Assembly: GCA_937927675.1 (NCBI GenBank)
Contig: CALBSG010000123.1
Location: forward strand, 1-20,815
From: an uncultured Paracoccaceae bacterium
GTDB taxonomy: Bacteria; Pseudomonadota; Alphaproteobacteria; Rhodobacterales; Rhodobacteraceae
DNA length: 20,815 bases
Reading direction: 5' to 3'
The notes under the pieces were generated by a model, which worked only from the letters and a program-made list of their open reading frames with translations, had not been told where the DNA came from and did no database searches. The position numbers and the translations under genes were made by a program. This document shows positions 1 to 7,591 of this stretch, piece by piece; the first letter of the stretch is position 1, and each line of letters starts with the position of its first letter.

Positions 1-32
1 GAACCGGGGCGGACCCGGTGGCAGACAGGCAA

Positions 33-572
33 ATGATGCAAAACCCGCTTTCCCTTGGCCTTGTGATGGCGCTGATCCTTGGCGGCTGCACGGGCGTAAA
101 GGTGGAAGCCCCCGGTCAAGCGCTGCTGAGCCGCGAGGTGGTGCGTCTGAACGGCGATGGCCCGCCACCTGCCCCCAACGGGGAATGCTGGGCCAATTCG
201 GTGACGCCTGCGGTGATTGAAACTGTGACGGAACAGGTCGTGGTCAGCGAGGAAGTGCGCGATGACGCCGGCGCAGTTGTGACCCCTGCCAGCTTTCGGA
301 CCAAGACCAGCCAGCGGATGGTGCAGGACCGCGAGGTGATCTGGTTCCGTGCGCCCTGCCCCCAAGATCAGACCGTCCAATTCGTCGCCAGCCTGCAACG
401 GGCGCTAAAGGCGCGGGGGCTTTATCTGTTGCCCGTGACCGGCGAGATGGACGCGGACACCGCCGAGGCCGTGCGCCGCTTTCAGGCCGAACGTGGGCTG
501 GATAGCCCGATCTTGTCCTTGGCCGCCGCCCGCGAATTGGGCATTTCGGCCACCGCGCTGGAAGATCTGTGA
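33..572 (+). CDS. Peptidoglycan-binding domain lipoprotein
   Basis: Predicted lipoprotein of 179 residues. The N-terminus is a short signal sequence ending in a lipobox (L-G-G-C, lipidated Cys19 counting from the ATG at 33), so the protein is probably anchored on the periplasmic face of a membrane. The last ~65 residues form a PG_binding_1-like repeat (helix with SLQRALKARGLY, then TGEMDADTAEAVRRFQ), which in this family binds peptidoglycan. The middle, residues ~30-105, is not recognised and has two cysteines that could pair. The start is uncertain: GTG at 18 and ATGs at 33 and 36 are all in frame, and I chose 33 because it gives a normal short signal peptide. The stop overlaps the next gene's start by 4 bases, which suggests translational coupling. 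A structural wall-binding role is inferred; no enzymatic domain is visible. Confidence 0.85.
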   Translation: MMQNPLSLGLVMALILGGCTGVKVEAPGQALLSREVVRLNGDGPPPAPNGECWANSVTPAVIETVTEQVVVSEEVRDDAGAVVTPASFRTKTSQRMVQDREVIWFRAPCPQDQTVQFVASLQRALKARGLYLLPVTGEMDADTAEAVRRFQAERGLDSPILSLAAARELGISATALEDL

Positions 573-1219
573 GCGCGCCCCTTTCCGCCGATGCCGCGCG
601 CTACCGCGCCCATGTCGCCAAGATCTGGGCCGATGAACCTGCCGATGGCGCGCATGATCTGGGCCACCTTGCCCGTGTCTGGGCCAATGCCCGCGCGATT
701 GCGCTCGACGAACCTTTGGTCGATTGGCAGGTTTTGGAGCCCGCCGTCTGGTTTCATGATCTTGTAAACGTGGCCAAAGACAGCCCCGACCGCGCCCGTG
801 CCTCAACCCTTTCCGCGGCGGCGGCGGTGGCGTTTCTGCACCCCGATGGTTTTCCTGAACACAAGCTTGCCGCCGTCGCCCATGCCATTGCGGCCCACAG
901 CTTTTCGGCCGGAATCGCGCCCGAAACACCCGAGGCCCGCATCCTGCAAGACGCCGACCGGTTAGAGGCGTTGGGTGCCATGGGCCTTGCCCGCATGTTC
1001 CTGATCTCGGGCCGGATGGGCGGCGGGATCGTCGACATGGACGACCCGATGGCGCTGCACCGTCCGCTGGATGACAAGCGCTTTGCCTTGGACCATCTGG
1101 AGGTCAAACTTCTGGGCCTGCCCGCCACCATGCAAACCCGCGCAGGCCGTGCGATGGCCGAAGAACGGGCGGAATGGATGATGTCGTTCCGCACCAGATT
1201 GCTGGCAGAGATCGGCTAA
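569..1219 (+). CDS. HD-domain metal-dependent phosphohydrolase, YedJ type
   Basis: A 216-residue HD-superfamily hydrolase. The visible motifs match the pattern I know from E. coli YedJ: AHDLGHLARV near residue 30, WFHDLVNVAK near 65 (the HD dyad), AIAAHSFSAGIAPETPEA in the middle, LQDADRLEALGA (the later metal-binding Asp), and the tail RPLDDKRFALDHLEVKLL. Related HD proteins such as Bacillus YpgQ hydrolyse (d)NTPs, so a cytoplasmic nucleotide phosphohydrolase is a reasonable guess, but the substrate cannot be read from sequence. It starts with GTG at 569, inside the stop of the lipoprotein gene (GTGA overlap), so the two are probably cotranscribed. It is followed by a terminator shared with degP. 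Confidence 0.88.
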   Translation: MSAPLSADAARYRAHVAKIWADEPADGAHDLGHLARVWANARAIALDEPLVDWQVLEPAVWFHDLVNVAKDSPDRARASTLSAAAAVAFLHPDGFPEHKLAAVAHAIAAHSFSAGIAPETPEARILQDADRLEALGAMGLARMFLISGRMGGGIVDMDDPMALHRPLDDKRFALDHLEVKLLGLPATMQTRAGRAMAEERAEWMMSFRTRLLAEIG

Positions 1220-1222
1220 GAC

Positions 1223-1264
1223 AAAAGGAAAGGGCGGCAAGGTTGCCCCCGCCGCCCCTTTTGT
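1223..1264. terminator. Convergent intrinsic terminator between the HD gene and degP
   Basis: Stem GGGCGGC (1232-1238) pairs with GCCGCCC (1251-1257) around a 12-base loop. It is flanked by an A-rich run on the left (1223-1231) and CTTTTG on the right, so a U-rich tail forms on either transcript. It lies 3 bases past the HD stop and 15 bases before the degP stop, as expected of a bidirectional terminator. Confidence 0.75.
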
Positions 1265-1279
1265 AGACCCCTTGTCAGA

Positions 1280-2755
1280 TCATTCGATCGACAGCGCGAC
1301 GAACCGCGGGTCACCATCGCGGCGCACCAGCAACAAGAGCGACTTGCGGCCGCCCTCTTTTGCCTCGTCGATCCGATCAGTCAGATCTTTCAGCGACTTC
1401 ACCGGGCGCTGGCCTGCCTCCACGATGATATCACCGCGATCCAAGCCCTTATCAGCCGCCTCAGAGGCCGGATCAACCTTGACCACGGCCAGCCCCTCGC
1501 TGCCGGGGGGCAGACCAAGCTCGTCAGCGATTTCTGCATCCAGCGCCTTCAGCGACAGGCCCATCACCTCGGCCTGTTCTGGCTGCACCGGGGTTTGGTC
1601 AGATTTGGCCTGCGGCGTGGCGGCTTCCTCATCGGTTTCGCGGCGGCCAAGGGTGACATCAATGGTCATCTCGGTGCCTTCGCGTTCGACCACCACCGGC
1701 ACAGCCTCGCCAATCGGGCTGTCGGCAACGGTGCGGGTCAGATCCCGGCTGTTGGCGACCGGCTTGCCGTTAAAGGTCAGGATGACATCGCCGGCCAAAA
1801 GCCCGGCCTGTTTCGCCGGACCATCCGGCACATCGGTGACCAGCGCCCCGGCGGCGGCCGACAGGCCCATCGCCTCGGCCACATCCGGCGTCACATCCTG
1901 AATCCGCACACCCAACCAGCCGCGCCGGGTTTCGCCGAACTCTTTCAACTGATCGACCACCTTGGCCACCACATTCGACGCCATGGAAAAACCGATCCCG
2001 ATGGAGCCGCCGGTGGGCGACAGGATGGCGGTGTTCACGCCAACGACCTGACCGTCCATGTTGAACAGGGGGCCACCCGAGTTGCCTTTGTTGATCGCCG
2101 CATCGGTTTGCAGGAAATCGTCATAGCTGCCCGACAGTTCGCGACCGCGTGCCGACACGATCCCGGCAGAGACCGAAAAGCCCTGACCAAGCGGGTTGCC
2201 CATGGCCATGACCCAATCCCCCACCCGCATGCCGTCGCTGTCCCCAAAGCTGACGTAAGGCAAATCCTTGGTGCTTTCGACCTTCAACAGGGCGATATCG
2301 GTCTTGGTGTCGCGGCCGACCAGCTTTGCTTTCAGCCGGGTCTTGTCGAAAAACTCGATCTCGATTTCATCGGCACCCTCGATGACGTGGTTGTTGGTCA
2401 CGATGAAGCCATCGGCCGAAATCACAAAGCCTGAACCCAAGGCTTGCTGGCGCTGCGGTTCGGCACCGCCACCTTGCCCGTTCGGGCCCATGAAATCTTC
2501 GAAGAAGTCCTGAAACGGCGAGCCTTCCGGCACGATCGGGCCGCCATCGGTGGGGGCGGCGACCACGGCAGAGGTGGTGATGTTCACCACAGACGGGCTG
2601 ATCTGCTCTGCCAGATCAGCAAAACTTTCCGGCGCGCCGCGGGCAAAGGCCGCATCCATCGGTGCGAAAGCCAACGAAAGCCCAAGGCCAAGTGCCAAAA
2701 GCGCGGTCGCTGGGCGGCGGGTTTTGGCGGGAAAACGGGCAGGAAGGGATAGCAC
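1280..2755 (-). CDS. degP: Periplasmic serine protease of the DegP/HtrA (Do) family
   Basis: A 491-residue periplasmic protease/chaperone. A Sec signal peptide (basic KTRR, then a hydrophobic stretch) ends at AFA, with predicted cleavage after residue 38. The trypsin-like domain shows the full triad: His123 (TNNHVIEG), Asp153 (KTDIALLK) and Ser226 (NKGNSGGPLFN). Two PDZ domains follow, at about 265-350 and 390-485. The domain order and length match the DegP/MucD class, so it is probably active. I chose the GTG at 2755 because AAGGAG (2764-2769) lies 8 bases upstream; a TTG at 2782 is also in frame but lacks such a site and makes an untypical N-terminus. It lies downstream of hflK-hflC-DUF2065 on the same strand, consistent with a shared role in envelope protein quality control. 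A 142-base gap upstream could hold its own promoter, though I see no clear one. Confidence 0.95.
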   Translation of the reverse strand: MLSLPARFPAKTRRPATALLALGLGLSLAFAPMDAAFARGAPESFADLAEQISPSVVNITTSAVVAAPTDGGPIVPEGSPFQDFFEDFMGPNGQGGGAEPQRQQALGSGFVISADGFIVTNNHVIEGADEIEIEFFDKTRLKAKLVGRDTKTDIALLKVESTKDLPYVSFGDSDGMRVGDWVMAMGNPLGQGFSVSAGIVSARGRELSGSYDDFLQTDAAINKGNSGGPLFNMDGQVVGVNTAILSPTGGSIGIGFSMASNVVAKVVDQLKEFGETRRGWLGVRIQDVTPDVAEAMGLSAAAGALVTDVPDGPAKQAGLLAGDVILTFNGKPVANSRDLTRTVADSPIGEAVPVVVEREGTEMTIDVTLGRRETDEEAATPQAKSDQTPVQPEQAEVMGLSLKALDAEIADELGLPPGSEGLAVVKVDPASEAADKGLDRGDIIVEAGQRPVKSLKDLTDRIDEAKEGGRKSLLLLVRRDGDPRFVALSIE

Positions 2756-2763
2756 GGGTCGAA

Positions 2764-2769
2764 CTCCTT
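2764..2769 (-). promoter_or_regulatory. Ribosome binding site that decides the degP start
   Basis: On the minus strand this reads AAGGAG, 8 bases before the GTG at 2755. It favours that GTG over the TTG at 2782, which lies upstream of the site. Confidence 0.7.
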
Positions 2770-2897
2770 GATCGGGCCGCAAGCTGTCCTTGCGGAAACA
2801 TGACGCATCATCAGCTAATCAGTGCGCCACGCAATGCAATCCCGCGCACGGTTGCTCAATCGGTTGTGAAGTCAGTGTAACCAAGCAAGGCCGTCGC

Positions 2898-3092
2898 TCA
2901 AGCGCCAAAGCGATGCGCCAAAAGCACGAGCCCGGTGCCCAGTGCCACCGCCGCCAGCCCCAGCGTCCGGCGCTGGTCTTTCGACAGGGTCATCAGAAAC
3001 TGCATGACCGCTTCGATACGCAAAGGGGCCAGTGCAAGCACCAGCCCCTCGACGACAAAGACAAGGCCAAGGCCCGAAAGCAGCAGGATCAT
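2898..3092 (-). CDS. DUF2065 family small membrane protein (YjeT-like)
   Basis: A 64-residue protein with two hydrophobic segments (about residues 2-20 and 42-58) joined by a short loop containing SKDQRRTLG. Length and pattern match DUF2065, whose E. coli member YjeT is encoded next to hflKC. Its ATG overlaps the hflC stop by 4 bases (ATGA), so it is probably translationally coupled to hflC. It probably sits in the inner membrane with the HflKC complex; that partnership is inferred from position only, and the family has no established function. Confidence 0.88.
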   Translation of the reverse strand: MILLLSGLGLVFVVEGLVLALAPLRIEAVMQFLMTLSKDQRRTLGLAAVALGTGLVLLAHRFGA

Positions 3093-3991
3093 TGCCCGGC
3101 CAGAGGTGCCACCGGCACCGCATCCACCGGCGCAGAGACGCCGTTCATGTAGTCAAAGAATTCGGAATTCGGTGACAGCACGATGGACGAATTGCCCGAT
3201 TGCATGGCCCGCTCATAAGAGGTCAGCGAGCGGGTGAAGGCGAAAAACTCCGGATCTTTGCCGAACGCTTCGGCGTAGATGGCGTTTCTTTGGGCATCGG
3301 CCTCACCGCGGACGATTTCGGCGTTCTTGCGCGCCTCTGAGGTGACTTCCACCTGCTCGCGGTCTGCCGCGGCGCGCACACGCTGCGCGGCCTCGTTGCC
3401 ACGGGCGATTTCGTCGGCGGCTTCACGCTGACGCTCGGCCCGCATGCGGGCAAAGGTGGCCTCAAGGTTCTGCTCTGGCAAATCGGTGCGGGTCAGGCGC
3501 ACGTCGATCACCTCGACCCCCAACGAGCTCGCCTCGCGGCGTGCAATGTCGCGGATGCGGTTCATCAGCGCGGTGCGATCCTCGGACAGAACGGCCGTGG
3601 ACGGCACGCCCCCCATGATCTCGCGGATGGCGGCGTTGATGATGCGGTCCAGACGCTGGCGCGCAACCTCTTCACCGCCGACACCCACGGCTTGGCGGAA
3701 TTTCACCAGATCGGTGATGCGCCAACGGGCAAAGGCATCGACCACCAGCCGGCGGTCATCGGCAGGGGTCACTTCGATAGGCTGGGTCGGCAGACCAAGG
3801 ATGCGGTCTTCATAGCTGACCACCTCTTGGATGAACGGCAGTTTGAAGCCAAGACCCGGCTCCTCGACCACCTGTTTCACCTGACCAAATTGCAGGACCA
3901 AGGCCTGTTTGCGTTCGTCGACGATATAGACCGAAGACAACCCGACGGCTGCCACAACAAAGATGGCGGGAAGGACAAAAGCGGCGCGCAT
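3089..3991 (-). CDS. hflC: HflC, SPFH-domain subunit of the FtsH protease modulator complex
   Basis: A 300-residue SPFH/band-7 protein. An N-terminal transmembrane segment (about residues 3-24) is followed by the SPFH core (QALVLQFGQV, PGLGFKLPFIQEV, YEDRILGLPTQP) and a long charged helix (about 185-245, rich in Arg/Glu/Ala) that in this family drives ring assembly. HflC pairs with HflK in a large inner-membrane cage around the AAA protease FtsH and modulates turnover of membrane proteins. Its ATG overlaps the hflK stop by one base (TGATG), and its stop overlaps the DUF2065 start, so the three genes are tightly coupled. Length and motifs are normal for the family. Confidence 0.95.
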   Translation of the reverse strand: MRAAFVLPAIFVVAAVGLSSVYIVDERKQALVLQFGQVKQVVEEPGLGFKLPFIQEVVSYEDRILGLPTQPIEVTPADDRRLVVDAFARWRITDLVKFRQAVGVGGEEVARQRLDRIINAAIREIMGGVPSTAVLSEDRTALMNRIRDIARREASSLGVEVIDVRLTRTDLPEQNLEATFARMRAERQREAADEIARGNEAAQRVRAAADREQVEVTSEARKNAEIVRGEADAQRNAIYAEAFGKDPEFFAFTRSLTSYERAMQSGNSSIVLSPNSEFFDYMNGVSAPVDAVPVAPLAGQ

Positions 3992-5187
3992 CAGTTGGAG
4001 CCCCCCGTGTTGCCTGCATCGGTTGACACGGCAGCCCCGGTGGACATGCGCCCCAACTCATTCAGCGGCAGGAAAGGAACCACCCCCTGCCCGCCCTGAC
4101 CATCCACACCGTCAAGGATCACCTTGTTCATGCCACCCAGAACTTTCTCCATGGTTTCCAGATACATCCGCTTACGCGTCACCTCTGGGGCCTTCACATA
4201 TTCGTTGTAGACCGCCAGAAAACGGCTGGCCTCACCTTGGGCATTGTTCACCACCTGCGCGCGGTAAGCGGCGGCTTCTTCCAACAGCTGGGCGGCCTGA
4301 CCACGGGCGCCGGCGGTGACCTTGTTGGCATAGGCGTCAGCCTCTTTTTCCAACCGGTCGCGTTCCTGTTGCGCGGCCTGCACCTCGCGGAAGGCGTCGA
4401 TCACCTCACGCGGGGGGTCGGCTTTGGCAAGGTTGACCCGAACGATATTGATGCCGGCGTCATAGCTGTCGAGCGTGCCTTGCACCGCGGCCAGAAGATC
4501 GGTCGCCACCCGGCCCCGATCACGGTTCAAGACAGGGGCCAATTCGCTGCGAGCGATAATGTCGCGCATCGCACTTTCCGACACGGCTTTGATGGTGTCG
4601 TTCGGATCGGCAAGGTTAAAGAGATACTTCGCCGGATCTTCGATGTTCCAGACGACCTGAAACTCCATATCGACGATGTTCTGGTCCCGTGTCAGCATCA
4701 ACCCGGTATCCATCTCGCCGCCCGCGCCCGAGCCGACCTCGGTCGTGCGTTCGCCGGTCACCTGCACGATTTCAGCCTGCACCAAGGGCCAAGGGGCAAA
4801 GTTCAGCCCCGGATTGCCAACCGCGCTGAATTCACCAAGGAACAGTTCAACCGACTGCTCTTCGGGCTTTACGGTGTAGAAAGACATATAGCCCCAGACC
4901 GCCACTGCAGCCAAGGCGCCCAGCGCCAGACCCTGTCGGGAAAAGATGTTCGGGCCCTGCCCCGCGCCGCCGCCTTGGGCAGGCGGGCGATTGCCACCGC
5001 CCCGGCCACCGCCCATCAAAACGCGCAGCTGTTCTTGGCCTTTACGGACAAGCTGATCAATCTCGGGGATTTGCGGGCCTTCGCCGGGGCGACGCGGACC
5101 GCCCTTGCGGCCATCATCCCTGTTTTCGCGCCCGTCATCATCCTGATTGCCGCCACCGCTGCCCCAGGGACCACCGCCACCCGCCAT
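3991..5187 (-). CDS. hflK: HflK, SPFH-domain subunit of the FtsH protease modulator complex
   Basis: A 398-residue partner of HflC. The first ~80 residues are Gly/Asp/Arg-rich and probably disordered in the cytoplasm (GGGGPWGSGGG, GGGRGGGNRPP). They precede a single transmembrane segment (about 86-104) and the SPFH domain (VKPEEQSVELFLGEF, then NPGLNFAPWPL). A charged coiled-coil helix (about 265-330: EVQAAQQERDRLEKEADAY) ends in a variable tail. The Gly-rich N-terminus followed by one membrane span is the usual HflK signature. On the minus strand GAGG lies 8 bases before the ATG; this site may be held in a leader hairpin (see separate entry). It is the first gene of the hflK-hflC-DUF2065 unit, 85 bases after gor. 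Confidence 0.95.
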   Translation of the reverse strand: MAGGGGPWGSGGGNQDDDGRENRDDGRKGGPRRPGEGPQIPEIDQLVRKGQEQLRVLMGGGRGGGNRPPAQGGGAGQGPNIFSRQGLALGALAAVAVWGYMSFYTVKPEEQSVELFLGEFSAVGNPGLNFAPWPLVQAEIVQVTGERTTEVGSGAGGEMDTGLMLTRDQNIVDMEFQVVWNIEDPAKYLFNLADPNDTIKAVSESAMRDIIARSELAPVLNRDRGRVATDLLAAVQGTLDSYDAGINIVRVNLAKADPPREVIDAFREVQAAQQERDRLEKEADAYANKVTAGARGQAAQLLEEAAAYRAQVVNNAQGEASRFLAVYNEYVKAPEVTRKRMYLETMEKVLGGMNKVILDGVDGQGGQGVVPFLPLNELGRMSTGAAVSTDAGNTGGSN

Positions 5188-5194
5188 CGAGAAA

Positions 5195-5238
5195 ACCTCA
5201 CTTCATTTCCATTCCCAATGACTTGGGGCCGATGAGGT
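5195..5238 (-). promoter_or_regulatory. Possible leader hairpin covering the hflK ribosome binding site
   Basis: On the plus strand ACCTCA (5195-5200) is complementary to TGAGGT (5233-5238), and between them CCCAA (5214-5218) pairs with TTGGG (5223-5227) around a 4-base loop. In the mRNA the outer strand near the gene is TGAGGT, which is the hflK Shine-Dalgarno. The fold is short and has bulky single-stranded parts, so it could also be chance or a weak 3' structure of gor. Confidence 0.3.
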
Positions 5239-5272
5239 CAGAAATCAAGCAGCGAATTGGCGCAGAGTTGGG

Positions 5273-6631
5273 TTAGACCACGCGGGTGGGCTTTCGCATG
5301 GTGACAAGTTCCTCGGCCATGGTGGGATGCACGGCAACGGTGCGGTCGAAATCTTCCTTGGTCGCGCCCATGCCGATGGCGATGGCCGCCAGCTGGATCA
5401 TCTCGCCCGCCCCCTCGCCGACGATGTGGCAGCCCAGCACCTTGCGCGTCTCGACGCTGACCAAGAGTTTCATCAGCACCCGGTCTTGCCGGCCCGCAAA
5501 CAGCGTTTTCATCGGACGAAACGCCGCGACATAAACCTCGGTCGGGCCAGCTTCGCGGGCCTGTTCTTCGGTCAGGCCAATGGTGCCAAGTTCGGGCTGG
5601 GTAAAAACGGCGCTGGCGATGTGCTTGTGTTCGAATTTCGTCGGCACGCCACGAAAGACGGTATCGGCAAAGGCGTGGCCCTCGCGGATGGCCACCGGGG
5701 TCAGGTTCACCCGGTCGGTGACATCGCCAACGGCGTAGATCGACGGCACGGCGGTTTGCGACCAGTCTGACACTTTGATCTCGCCATTGCGGCCGAAAGC
5801 GACGCCCAAAGACTCCAGCCCCAGACCCGCGCTGTTGGGCTTGCGGCCCGTGGCGTACAGCACCAGATCAAATTCGCGTTCCTGCCCGTCGGTCGAGGGC
5901 GCACGGATACCGCCCGGCGTCTTTTCCAGCCGCAGCACATCCGTGCCGCAATGCACGGCGATCCCGGCCGCCTGCATCGCGTTCGACACATGGCCGCGCG
6001 CCTCGTCGTCAAAGCCGCGCAAGATCTGCGCGCCGCGATAATATTGTGTAACTTCGACGCCCAAGCCATTCAGGATACAGGCGAATTCCGATGCGATATA
6101 GCCGCCGCCCACCACCAGCGCCCGTTTGGGCAGGGTGGGAAGGTGGAACATTTCATTCGAGGTGACCGCGAGGTCCGCCCCCGGCACATCCGGCACAAAG
6201 GGCCGCCCGCCGGTGGCGATCAGGATATGTTTGGTGGTGAACCGCTCTCCGCTGGCAAGCTGAACGGTATGGGCATCAATCACCGTCGCGCGGGCGTCAT
6301 GGATGGTCACCCCAGCATTGCGCAAGGTGCCGCGATAGGCGTTTTCCAACCGGGTGAGTTCAGCCTCCAGCGCGGTGCGAAAGTGGCTCCAGTTGAACCC
6401 GTGGTTCTTGACGTCCCACCCATAGGCGCAGGCATCTTCGATGTGGCCGGGAAATTCGCTGGCATAGACCATCAGCTTTTTCGGCACGCAGCCCCGGATC
6501 ACGCAAGTCCCGCCCATGCGGGATTCTTCGGCCAAACCAACCTTGGCCCCGCCTTCCGCCGCCGCGATGCGCGCCGCACGCACTCCGCCCGAACCGCCAC
6601 CGATGACGAAGAGATCATAGTCGAAAGTCAT
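5273..6631 (-). CDS. gor: Glutathione-disulfide reductase
   Basis: A 452-residue FAD flavoenzyme that reduces oxidised glutathione with NADPH in the cytoplasm. Visible features in order: FAD-binding GGGSGG at 11-16; redox-active disulfide Cys43-Cys48 in GGTCVIRGCVPKK; the second dinucleotide fold VVGGGYIASEF, followed by basic residues (YYRGAQILRGF) that favour NADPH over NADH; the second FAD motif IYAVGDVTDR; and the C-terminal catalytic HPTMAEE (His435, Glu440). The GGTCVIRGC form fits glutathione reductase better than lipoamide dehydrogenase or mercuric reductase. It lies 30 bases behind rpiA on the same strand, so the two are probably cotranscribed. Pentose-phosphate flux and NADPH-dependent glutathione recycling make a sensible pair. 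Confidence 0.94.
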   Translation of the reverse strand: MTFDYDLFVIGGGSGGVRAARIAAAEGGAKVGLAEESRMGGTCVIRGCVPKKLMVYASEFPGHIEDACAYGWDVKNHGFNWSHFRTALEAELTRLENAYRGTLRNAGVTIHDARATVIDAHTVQLASGERFTTKHILIATGGRPFVPDVPGADLAVTSNEMFHLPTLPKRALVVGGGYIASEFACILNGLGVEVTQYYRGAQILRGFDDEARGHVSNAMQAAGIAVHCGTDVLRLEKTPGGIRAPSTDGQEREFDLVLYATGRKPNSAGLGLESLGVAFGRNGEIKVSDWSQTAVPSIYAVGDVTDRVNLTPVAIREGHAFADTVFRGVPTKFEHKHIASAVFTQPELGTIGLTEEQAREAGPTEVYVAAFRPMKTLFAGRQDRVLMKLLVSVETRKVLGCHIVGEGAGEMIQLAAIAIGMGATKEDFDRTVAVHPTMAEELVTMRKPTRVV

Positions 6632-6661
6632 GCCGCTCTGGCCCCCGCGTTCAGGAAAGTC

Positions 6662-7450
6662 TCAATCGCCCAGATCGGCGAAAATATTGTCCGTGGGCGC
6701 AAAGTGGATGCGATCATCACTTTGGGTCCCGGCGTTGATATCGCGCACCTGCACGCGGCCATCGCCGTGGCCAACGATGACGATATCGCAGATGTCGATG
6801 AAAAGTCCGTTCTCAACAACGCCAGGTATCTGATTGAGAATCATGGACAATTGCCGCGGATTTCCGATGCGTTTGAGATGCAGGTCGACGATGTAATTCG
6901 CCTCGTCCGTCAAAAGCGGCTTATCACCGTTCATCCGCAGCGTCACATCGCGGTCCAGCACATCGACCGAGATCAGCATTTCTTCGATCAGTGCCTTGGT
7001 GGTCTGCCAGCCGAAGGGAATGATTTCCACCGGCAGCGGGAAGGCGCCAAGCTGCTGCACTTCCTTTGCGGCATCGGCAATCACGATCATCTGATCGCTG
7101 GCGGTTGCCACGATCTTTTCTTGCAAAAGGGCCGCCCCGCCGCCTTTGATAAGCGCAAGGTTCGGATCGAATTCATCGGCGCCGTCGATGGTCAGATCCA
7201 GCCATTTGGCATCATCAAGGCTGGTGACGGGTACCCCCAATTGCCGCGCAAGTTCTGCCGTGCGGGTCGAGGTCGGCACGCCAACCACCCGCAGCCCATC
7301 GTTGCGGATCCGCTCGGCCAGACAGCGCACCATCCAAGCCGCCGTAGATCCGGTGCCAAGCCCCAGCTTCATGCCATCCTCGACAAAATCCACCGCGCGT
7401 TTGGCCGCGACGAATTTGGCCTTGTCGATGGGGGAAAGCTCGGCGGGCAT
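6662..7450 (-). CDS. rpiA: Ribose-5-phosphate isomerase A
   Basis: A 262-residue cytoplasmic enzyme interconverting ribose-5-phosphate and ribulose-5-phosphate. Family motifs are intact: GLGTGSTA (29-36) for the phosphate; TIDGADEFDP with Asp89 and Asp92; KGGGAALLQEK with Lys102 and the catalytic base Glu111. The start is the ATG at 7450, preceded by AAGGAA on the minus strand. The reading frame stays open far upstream, but that part is the complement of mntH and is not coding. Residues ~225-262 extend past the usual family end (RpiA is normally about 220-235 residues) with an unremarkable polar tail (QVRDINAGTQSDDRIHFAPT). It is the first gene of the minus-strand run into gor and diverges from mntH across 141 bases. 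Confidence 0.94.
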   Translation of the reverse strand: MPAELSPIDKAKFVAAKRAVDFVEDGMKLGLGTGSTAAWMVRCLAERIRNDGLRVVGVPTSTRTAELARQLGVPVTSLDDAKWLDLTIDGADEFDPNLALIKGGGAALLQEKIVATASDQMIVIADAAKEVQQLGAFPLPVEIIPFGWQTTKALIEEMLISVDVLDRDVTLRMNGDKPLLTDEANYIVDLHLKRIGNPRQLSMILNQIPGVVENGLFIDICDIVIVGHGDGRVQVRDINAGTQSDDRIHFAPTDNIFADLGD

Positions 7451-7523
7451 GGCAGATTCCTTATCTGGGCGCCTTGGCTTTATACGGCGTTGCCCCCCGC
7501 CCCGCGAGGGGCTTTCTTGGCGC

Positions 7524-7551
7524 TTGACAGAACGTCCCGACAACCTATTTT
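7524..7551 (+). promoter_or_regulatory. Candidate sigma-70 promoter of mntH
   Basis: TTGACA (7524-7529) is a perfect -35 match, followed 16 bases later by TATTTT (7546-7551) as -10. Transcription would start near 7558, about 35 bases before the mntH ATG and inside the adjoining palindrome. Confidence 0.6.
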
Positions 7552-7565
7552 GAGAATAATTCGCA
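7551..7565 (+). promoter_or_regulatory. Fur/Mur- or Irr-like operator in front of mntH
   Basis: TGAGAAT-A-ATTCGCA is a 7-1-7 inverted repeat, with one half the reverse complement of the other except for one base. It resembles the Fur-family pattern TGAGAATNATTCTCA. The overlapping 17-mer 7550-7566 also matches the Irr box pattern TTTAGAAYNRTTCTAAA closely, so the regulator class is not settled. The site begins at the last base of the predicted -10 and covers the likely transcription start, which fits repression of a manganese importer by Mur (the Mn-sensing Fur homologue of alphaproteobacteria) when Mn is plentiful. Confidence 0.55.
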
Positions 7566-7591
7566 ATTGCAAGTAAAACACAGGTTCGCCC

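Noticed and set aside
7499..7512. GCCCC-GCGA-GGGGC hairpin followed by TTTCTT as a terminator
   Set aside because: On the plus strand no gene ends upstream of it; it lies between two divergent genes and is probably a chance GC-rich stem.
5951..7576. Long plus-strand open frame opposite gor and rpiA (about 540 codons)
   Set aside because: It is the antisense shadow of two enzymes with intact catalytic motifs and has no family features of its own.
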